Source: TMED14 sp038145075 (GTDB lineage: Bacteria > Bacteroidota > Bacteroidia > Flavobacteriales > Schleiferiaceae). Taken from it: 5,276 nt of DNA. A program made the position numbers and the translations under genes. How positions within the stretch are numbered: position 1 is the first letter of the stretch; every line of letters begins with the position of its first letter. This document shows positions 1 through 4,359 of the stretch, piece after piece. The stretch lies in the NCBI GenBank assembly GCA_038145075.1, contig JAYQOY010000082.1:1-5276 (forward strand). Reading direction: 5' to 3'. The notes below the pieces were generated by a model, which saw only the letters and a program-made list of their open reading frames with translations, was not told the origin of the DNA and made no database searches.

Positions 1-537
1 GAAGCAGCCGCCCTGAAAGTCCTTCTTGGGGCTGATTGCTACGCAGAAGATCTTTTGCCTTTAGAAGTGGTGGTGGGTGAACGGTTGAAAGCAGCAGGTC
101 AAACGGTAGCTACGGCTGAGAGTTGCACAGGTGGCTCCATTGCAGCGCGGCTGACGAGCATTCCTGGATCATCCGCCTACCTGATTGGGGGAGTGGTTGC
201 CTACTCCAATGCGGTTAAGGAGCAGCAATTGGGCGTCCGAAAAGCAGATCTCTTGGTCCACGGCGCCGTGAGTGAGCCTGTGGTGCGCCAAATGGCGGAG
301 GGAGTGCGCAAGCGTTTAAAAACAGATTGGGCCCTGGCTACGAGTGGCGTTGCAGGCCCAGATGGAGGCTCGGAAGCCAAGCCGGTAGGCACGGTTTGGA
401 TTGCGTTGGCCGGCCCAAATGGCACATGGTCCAAGAAGTTCAGCATGGGTCTGAACCGCAGCCGTACGGTGGAAAAATCCGTTTTGGCCGCCTTGGATGC
501 CTTGCGCAGAGCCTTGGACGGCGGGGAGGCCAAGTAG
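1..537 (+). CDS. cinA: CinA family protein, C-terminal nicotinamide-nucleotide amidase domain (5' end outside window)
   Basis: The reading frame is open from the first base, so this is the last 178 residues of a longer protein. Members of the family with this domain hydrolyse nicotinamide mononucleotide to nicotinate mononucleotide and ammonia in pyridine nucleotide recycling; full CinA also carries an N-terminal molybdopterin-binding-like domain, not visible here. Seen: the family signature ESCTGG at local residues 40-45, then the segment YLIGGVVAYSNAVK (60-73), GAVSEPVV (88-95) and the conserved glycine-rich SGVAGPDGG (115-123). Residues 5-17 look like the boundary that joins the two CinA domains, so a two-domain CinA is likely rather than a stand-alone PncC; this is inference. 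A TTG at 55 is not a plausible start because the homology-like sequence continues upstream of it. The gene ends 111 bases before rpmB, which has its own promoter. Confidence 0.93.
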   Translation, partial: EAAALKVLLGADCYAEDLLPLEVVVGERLKAAGQTVATAESCTGGSIAARLTSIPGSSAYLIGGVVAYSNAVKEQQLGVRKADLLVHGAVSEPVVRQMAEGVRKRLKTDWALATSGVAGPDGGSEAKPVGTVWIALAGPNGTWSKKFSMGLNRSRTVEKSVLAALDALRRALDGGEAK

Positions 538-574
538 GCGCAGAATTTGGGCCTTAAAAAATCCCCGGAAACCC

Positions 575-606
575 TTGATAATTGTGGGGAACTTTGCATA
601 TCTTTG
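575..606 (+). promoter_or_regulatory. Bacteroidota-type sigma-A promoter for the rpmB cluster
   Basis: An exact match to the -7 element TAnnTTTG lies at 599-606 (TATCTTTG). A TTG at 575-577 stands 21 bases upstream, within the 17-23 base spacing described for Flavobacterium promoters (TTG / TAnnTTTG). Transcription would begin near 610-613, giving a leader of about 36-40 bases before rpmB. The motif match is seen directly; promoter activity is inferred. Confidence 0.65.
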
Positions 607-611
607 CGCAC

Positions 612-625
612 CCGTTGTGAAACGG
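612..625 (+). promoter_or_regulatory. Short hairpin with GNRA loop at the predicted 5' end of the rpmB mRNA
   Basis: CCGTT (612-616) and AACGG (621-625) are perfectly complementary and enclose the tetraloop GTGA, which fits the stable GNRA class. It sits where transcription from the promoter at 575-606 should start, 23 bases before the rpmB start codon. It could protect the 5' end of an abundant mRNA or form part of a ribosomal-protein leader. The stem is only 5 bp, so chance is possible. Confidence 0.35.
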
Positions 626-648
626 ACTCATTCAAGTACTCAGAAGTT

Positions 649-888
649 ATGTCACGAGTTTGTGAAATCACTGGAAAGAAAGCGATGGTCGGGAACCATG
701 TATCTTTCTCCAACAAGAAGAACAAGCGCAAGTTCAATGTGAACCTGTTGCGCAAGCGCTTTTACGTGCCCAGCGAAGATCAATGGATTACCCTCCGCAT
801 CTCAGCTGCCGCGTTGAAGACCATCAACAAGAAAGGTATTGAGGCTGTGCTTGCTGAAGCACGCGCTAACGGCAATGTTGCCATTTAA
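649..888 (+). CDS. rpmB: Large-subunit ribosomal protein bL28
   Basis: This encodes a 79-residue protein, the usual length for bL28. It begins MSRVCEITGKKAMVGNHVSF, the family's characteristic N-terminus, followed by a basic stretch NKKNKRKF (residues 22-29) and the core WITLRISAAALKTINKKG with a C-terminal helix ending in ARANGNVAI. bL28 is a component of the 50S subunit in the cytoplasm. The ATG at 649 is chosen because the conserved MSRVC starts there; the frame runs open further upstream from a TTG at 547, but that extension crosses the promoter and has no family resemblance. No Shine-Dalgarno sequence precedes the ATG. It is the first gene of a cluster with rpmG (10-base gap) and the DUF4295 gene, probably transcribed from the promoter at 575-606. 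Confidence 0.97.
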   Translation: MSRVCEITGKKAMVGNHVSFSNKKNKRKFNVNLLRKRFYVPSEDQWITLRISAAALKTINKKGIEAVLAEARANGNVAI

Positions 889-898
889 GTTGTAGACC

Positions 899-1081
899 AT
901 GGCTAAGAAAGGCAATCGTATCCAAGTGATTTTGGAGTGCACAGAGCACAAAGAGACGGGCATGCCCGGCACCTCTCGGTATATCACGACCAAGAATAAA
1001 AAGAACACACCGGACCGCATGGAGATTAAGAAATTTAATCCCGTACTGAAGCGCATGACGGTGCATAAAGAAATCAAGTAA
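899..1081 (+). CDS. rpmG: Large-subunit ribosomal protein bL33, zinc-free type
   Basis: A 60-residue basic protein starting MAKKGNRIQVILECTEHK, with the segment GTSRYITTKNKKNTPDRMEIKKFNP typical in position of bL33 (split here across residues 24-47) and ending TVHKEIK. bL33 belongs to the 50S subunit near the E site. The form here has a single cysteine (Cys14) and lacks the two CxxC pairs of the zinc-binding version, so it is the C-minus type. It lies 10 bases after rpmB and 2 bases before the next gene, consistent with one transcript. No Shine-Dalgarno motif is present; the start is fixed by the conserved MAKKGNR. Confidence 0.96.
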   Translation: MAKKGNRIQVILECTEHKETGMPGTSRYITTKNKKNTPDRMEIKKFNPVLKRMTVHKEIK

Positions 1082-1083
1082 TC

Positions 1084-1233
1084 ATGGCAAAGAAAGTAGT
1101 AGCAACCCTGAAAAAAGCAGGTGGTGTTTCATACACCAAGGCCTTCAAGTTGACTAAGTCCCCCAAGGGAGCGTACGCCTTTGAAGAGAAAATCATCATC
1201 AAGGACGACGTTAACAACTTCTTTAACAGCTAA
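1084..1233 (+). CDS. DUF4295 family small basic protein, Bacteroidota-specific ribosomal protein (bL38)
   Basis: A 49-residue lysine-rich protein: it opens MAKKVVATLKKAGGVSYTKA, continues with the family-like core KLTKSPKGAYAFEEKIII (residues 23-39), and ends DDVNNFFNS. DUF4295 proteins are about 50 residues, occur in Bacteroidota and lie directly after rpmB and rpmG. From memory, the Flavobacterium johnsoniae ribosome structure assigned such a protein to the large subunit as bL38; I could not check this. The ATG lies 2 bases after the rpmG stop, and a terminator follows 28 bases after its own stop, so it is the last gene of a three-gene ribosomal unit. Composition and context both fit a structural ribosomal role. 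The gene is easily missed because of its size. Confidence 0.9.
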   Translation: MAKKVVATLKKAGGVSYTKAFKLTKSPKGAYAFEEKIIIKDDVNNFFNS

Positions 1234-1261
1234 GATTGAAACGCTCACACGTTCAAACTTC

Positions 1262-1290
1262 AAGCCGCTCCTTCCGAGCGGCTTTTTTTT
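1262..1290 (+). terminator. Intrinsic (Rho-independent) terminator after the ribosomal protein cluster
   Basis: A perfect 9-bp stem, AAGCCGCTC (1262-1270) with GAGCGGCTT (1276-1284), closes a 5-base loop (CTTCC) and runs into eight consecutive T residues (1283-1290). This is a textbook terminator shape on the + strand. It ends the rpmB-rpmG-DUF4295 transcript and lies only 11 bases before the ftsY ATG, so it may also set how much ftsY is made by read-through. Confidence 0.93.
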
Positions 1291-1301
1291 AACTTGTAGG
1301 T

Positions 1302-2201
1302 ATGGCATTGTTTGGATTAGGTAAAACGCGCGAATCGCTTCTCGGTAAATTAAGCCGAGCGGTCGTTGGGCGCTCGACGGTAGATGACGAGGCGCTTGAC
1401 CAGCTCGAAGAGGCCCTTGTGGCCGCCGACGTGGGCGTTGATACCGCTGTGGCCGTGGTTGAATCCCTGCAAGAGCGCGTAGCTAAGGACAAGTACGTCG
1501 GCGAAGAAGAGCTCAAGGCCATGATACGCGAGACCCTGTTGGCTTCCCTTTCTGGAAAGCAATCGGGACCCCAAGCCCTCACCAGCCCTGGCCCACATGT
1601 TGCGCTCATCGTCGGTGTCAATGGAGTGGGGAAGACGACCAGTATCGGCAAGTTGGCGCATTACTACAAGGCGCAAGGCCGCAAGGTCTTATTGGGTGCG
1701 GCGGATACGTTTCGCGCGGCAGCCGTGGATCAACTGATTATCTGGAGCAAGCGCGTGGATGTACCCATTGTGGAGAAAGGAATGAACACGGACCCCGCTG
1801 CGGTAGCCTATGCCGCTGTGGAAGAAGGGGTGAAGCAAGGTTCCGATGTGGTCCTCATAGATACAGCGGGCCGACTGCACAACAAGGTCAATCTGATGAA
1901 TGAGCTTGGGAAGATCAAACGCGTGATGGAAAAGGTTCAGCCCGGTACGCCACATGAGGTGCTGTTGGTGCTGGACGCTTCAACGGGCCAAAACGCCGTA
2001 AATCAAGCCGTTGAGTTTTCTAAGGTGACGGATGTGACCGGTTTGATTCTCACCAAAATGGATGGCACGGCCAAAGGGGGCGTAGCCCTCGCCATCGCGC
2101 ACAAACTTCAAATCCCCGTACGCTTTGTGGGGGTCGGTGAAGGCATGGACGATTTGGTCCCCTTCGACGCCACGGCGTACGTAAACGCACTATTTGCATG
2201 A
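1302..2201 (+). CDS. ftsY: Signal recognition particle receptor FtsY
   Basis: A 299-residue SRP-family GTPase that docks SRP-ribosome complexes at the inner membrane for co-translational insertion of membrane proteins. Seen: an N-terminal helical domain (about 1-85) opening MALFGLGK, then the GTPase domain with P-loop GVNGVGKT (105-112), DTFRAAA (135-141), DTAGR (187-191), base-recognition TKMD (251-254) and the closing loop GVGEGMDDLVPF (277-288). GVGEGMDDLVPF and the lack of a C-terminal methionine-rich M domain mark it as FtsY rather than Ffh. The long acidic A domain of E. coli FtsY is absent, so the protein is essentially the NG core, as is common in this phylum; membrane contact probably depends on the N-terminal helix. 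Its ATG is 11 bases beyond a terminator, and its stop overlaps the next start (ATGA). Confidence 0.97.
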   Translation: MALFGLGKTRESLLGKLSRAVVGRSTVDDEALDQLEEALVAADVGVDTAVAVVESLQERVAKDKYVGEEELKAMIRETLLASLSGKQSGPQALTSPGPHVALIVGVNGVGKTTSIGKLAHYYKAQGRKVLLGAADTFRAAAVDQLIIWSKRVDVPIVEKGMNTDPAAVAYAAVEEGVKQGSDVVLIDTAGRLHNKVNLMNELGKIKRVMEKVQPGTPHEVLLVLDASTGQNAVNQAVEFSKVTDVTGLILTKMDGTAKGGVALAIAHKLQIPVRFVGVGEGMDDLVPFDATAYVNALFA

Positions 2202-2968
2202 AGACGAAAGAAGAAATTACAGCGAACTGGTTGCCTCGGTACACCGGTCTTGCGTTGGAAGACTTTTCCCAGTACATCCTCTTGACCAATTTCACGGACT
2301 ACCTCCACCGCTTTGTAGAGATGACGGGGGGTCACATCGTGGACGCGAGCAAGTCCATGGCCTGCGCGCAAGGCGATGGCATGACCATGATCAACTTTGG
2401 CATGGGAAGCCCGAATGCCGCGACCATCAGCGACTTGTTGAGTGCCATCAAGCCCAAGGCGGTGCTCTTCCTGGGCAAGTGTGGCGGTTTGAAGAAGCGC
2501 ACAGAAATTGGCGATTACATCGTGCCGATTGGCGCTATTCGCGGCGAGGGTGCTAGCAATGAGTACTTCCCTCCTGAGGTGCCTGCCTTGCCAGCATTTT
2601 CGCTTCAGCGAGCCGTTTCGCACATTATCCGAAACCGAGAACTCGACTACTGGACCGGCACGGTGTACACCACCAACCGCCGCGTGTGGGAGCACGATGA
2701 AAAATTCAAGGCCTATTTGGAAGAGGTCCGAGCCATGGCCATTGATATGGAAACGGCGACCCTCTTTTCGGCCGGCTTTAAAAACCGCATCCCCCTCGGG
2801 GCGCTTTTGCTCGTATCGGATCAGCCCATGGTGCCCGAAGGAGTGAAGACGGAAGCGAGCGACCAGAAGGTCAGCAGCAACTATGTGAACACGCATATTT
2901 CTCTTGGTATTGAAGCCCTTGAGGAAATTAGAAGTGAAGGACTTTCGGTTCGTCACTTGAAGTTTTAA
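2198..2968 (+). CDS. amn: AMP nucleosidase-like protein, short form lacking the N-terminal AMP-binding domain
   Basis: A 256-residue nucleoside phosphorylase-fold protein. AMP nucleosidase splits AMP with water into adenine and ribose 5-phosphate, in purine salvage and control of the AMP pool. Seen: INFGMGSPNAATI (65-77), a phosphate/ribose-site region typical of the fold; LGKCGGL (92-98); YTTNRRVWE (157-165); the ribose-binding AIDMETATL (181-189); and LLVSDQP (204-210), whose Asp208 matches the catalytic acid position of this fold. E. coli Amn is about 480 residues with an extra N-terminal domain of roughly 200; that part is missing here, matching the 'AMN-like' clade known from Bacteroidota. 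Substrate choice is therefore less certain; another purine nucleosidase or phosphorylase role is possible. It overlaps ftsY by 4 bases and precedes rimO by 8, implying translational coupling and one transcript. Confidence 0.85.
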   Translation: MKTKEEITANWLPRYTGLALEDFSQYILLTNFTDYLHRFVEMTGGHIVDASKSMACAQGDGMTMINFGMGSPNAATISDLLSAIKPKAVLFLGKCGGLKKRTEIGDYIVPIGAIRGEGASNEYFPPEVPALPAFSLQRAVSHIIRNRELDYWTGTVYTTNRRVWEHDEKFKAYLEEVRAMAIDMETATLFSAGFKNRIPLGALLLVSDQPMVPEGVKTEASDQKVSSNYVNTHISLGIEALEEIRSEGLSVRHLKF

Positions 2969-2976
2969 TTGAAGAC

Positions 2977-4281
2977 ATGAGAACGCGTTCGGCGAAGAAA
3001 AATCGCATCAATGTGATCACCTTGGGGTGCTCCAAAAACGTTTACGATAGTGAAGTCCTGATGGGGCAATTGAAGGCGTCCGGAAAGGACGTAGTCCACG
3101 AGGAAGAAGGCCGCATTGTGGTCATCAACACCTGTGGCTTCATTGACAATGCCAAAGAAGAATCGGTCAATACCATCTTGGATGCCGTGCAGGCCAAGGA
3201 GAATGGGGACATTGACAAAGTGTTCGTCACGGGTTGCTTGTCGGAACGCTATAAGCCAGACCTGGAGCGCGAGATTCCCAATGTGGATCAGTACTTTGGG
3301 ACGCGTGACCTGCCTTTGCTGTTGAAGGCTTTGGGGGCGGATTACAAGAAGGAGCTCGTGGGCGAACGCTTGACTTCGACGCCACAGCACTATGCCTATT
3401 TGAAAATTTCCGAAGGCTGCGACCGTCCCTGTTCGTTCTGCGCCATCCCCTTGATGCGCGGAGGTCACAAGAGCACGCCGATGGAAGATTTGGTGACGGA
3501 GGCACAAAAACTGGCCGCCAAGGGGGTGGTTGAGCTCATTCTGATCGCCCAAGACTTGACGTACTACGGCCTGGACCTCTACAAAAAGCGCCGTTTGGCC
3601 GACTTAGTGACGGCTTTAAGTGAAGTTGAGGGCATTGCGTGGATTCGCTTGCACTACATGTTCCCCACGGGATTTCCGGAGGATGTGCTGGACGTTATTC
3701 GTGAAAATCCAAAGGTCTGCGCCTACATTGACATTCCCTTGCAGCATATTTCGGACCCCATGCTGAAGAGCATGCGCCGCGGCACGACGATGGCAAAGAC
3801 CAACGCCTTGTTGGAAGCGATGCGGACGAATGTTCCGGGAATGGCCATTCGGACCACTCTGATCACCGGCTATCCAAGCGAAACCGAGGAGGATTTCCAA
3901 ACCATGCTGCAGTGGGTGAAGGACCAGCGCTTCGAACGCCTGGGCGTCTTTACCTACAGCCACGAGGAAAATACGCATGCCTATGCCTTGGAGGACGATG
4001 TTCCCGCCGAGGTTAAACAGGAGCGTTTGAACGCCATCATGGAGGCGCAGTCCGAAATTTCTGCCGAACTCAACGAGGCCAAAATTGGGCAGCGCTTGAC
4101 CTGCATCATTGACCGCGTGGAGGCGGACGGTACCTACGTCGGCCGAACCGAACACGACAGCCCCGACGTCGACAACGAAGTCTACATCACGGCACCCGAG
4201 GTGCACCTGAAGAAGGGCACCTTCGTCGAGGTGGAAATCACCGCTGCAACGGAGTACGATTTAGAGGCCGTTCTGGTCTAA
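2977..4281 (+). CDS. rimO: Ribosomal protein uS12 methylthiotransferase RimO
   Basis: A 434-residue radical SAM enzyme with two iron-sulfur clusters that adds a methylthio group to a conserved aspartate of ribosomal protein uS12. Seen in order: the N-terminal MTTase domain with cluster cysteines Cys18 (GCSKN), Cys53 (NTCGF) and Cys87 (TGCLS); the radical SAM motif CDRPCSFC with Cys148, Cys152 and Cys155; the core including IDIPLQH (251-257), KSMRRGTT (264-271) and TLITGYPSETEEDF (294-307); and a C-terminal TRAM domain (about 369-434) that would bind uS12. GCSKN, NTCGFIDNAK and the length mark RimO rather than MiaB, which has a GCQMN-type first motif. The residue after RGGHKS is Thr167, where MiaB-family enzymes generally have Arg. 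The ATG at 2977 gives the usual N-terminus for flavobacterial-like RimO; no Shine-Dalgarno is evident. Confidence 0.96.
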   Translation: MRTRSAKKNRINVITLGCSKNVYDSEVLMGQLKASGKDVVHEEEGRIVVINTCGFIDNAKEESVNTILDAVQAKENGDIDKVFVTGCLSERYKPDLEREIPNVDQYFGTRDLPLLLKALGADYKKELVGERLTSTPQHYAYLKISEGCDRPCSFCAIPLMRGGHKSTPMEDLVTEAQKLAAKGVVELILIAQDLTYYGLDLYKKRRLADLVTALSEVEGIAWIRLHYMFPTGFPEDVLDVIRENPKVCAYIDIPLQHISDPMLKSMRRGTTMAKTNALLEAMRTNVPGMAIRTTLITGYPSETEEDFQTMLQWVKDQRFERLGVFTYSHEENTHAYALEDDVPAEVKQERLNAIMEAQSEISAELNEAKIGQRLTCIIDRVEADGTYVGRTEHDSPDVDNEVYITAPEVHLKKGTFVEVEITAATEYDLEAVLV

Positions 4282-4294
4282 AATCGTTGATAAC

Positions 4295-4337
4295 TTCTCG
4301 GGAAAAACCTAGAATGGGCCCCGAGAATCTAGGGGGC
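4295..4337 (+). promoter_or_regulatory. Interleaved inverted repeats in the rimO-dnaE gap
   Basis: Three complementary pairs share this short segment: TTCTCGGG (4295-4302) with CCCGAGAA (4320-4327), 8 bp and 17 bases apart; CCTAGA (4308-4313) with TCTAGG (4328-4333), 6 bp and 14 apart; and GCCCC (4318-4322) with GGGGC (4333-4337). The arms interleave, so they cannot all form together as simple hairpins. No T run follows directly (TTTTT only at 4346-4350), so it is not a standard terminator. It could be an attenuator-like leader of dnaE, a weak terminator of rimO, or a protein-binding dyad. Function is unknown. Confidence 0.4.
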
Positions 4338-4359
4338 AGGCGGTATTTTTAAAGTTCGC

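Noticed and set aside
55..57. TTG as start of a stand-alone amidase protein
   Set aside because: The frame is open to base 1 and the upstream residues look like CinA inter-domain sequence, so the gene is cut by the window edge.
527..560. Possible cinA terminator formed by AGGCC (527-531) and GGCCT (550-554)
   Set aside because: The stem is only 5 bp with an 18-base loop and is followed by an A run, not a T run.
547..648. Extension of rpmB upstream to a TTG start
   Set aside because: It adds 34 residues unlike bL28 and overlaps the promoter; the conserved MSRVC N-terminus begins at 649.
201..755. 184-codon frame on the - strand spanning the end of cinA and the start of rpmB
   Set aside because: It would run through the promoter region and antisense to two clear genes; no recognisable domain or initiation context.
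2108..2956. Long open frame of 282 codons on the - strand across the AMP nucleosidase gene
   Set aside because: It lies antisense to a well-supported gene with recognisable motifs, its translation has no family resemblance, and long antisense frames are common in GC-rich codon usage.
4344..4351. TATTTTTA as a -7 promoter element for dnaE
   Set aside because: It misses the final G of TAnnTTTG and has no TTG at 17-23 bases upstream; too weak to list as a promoter.
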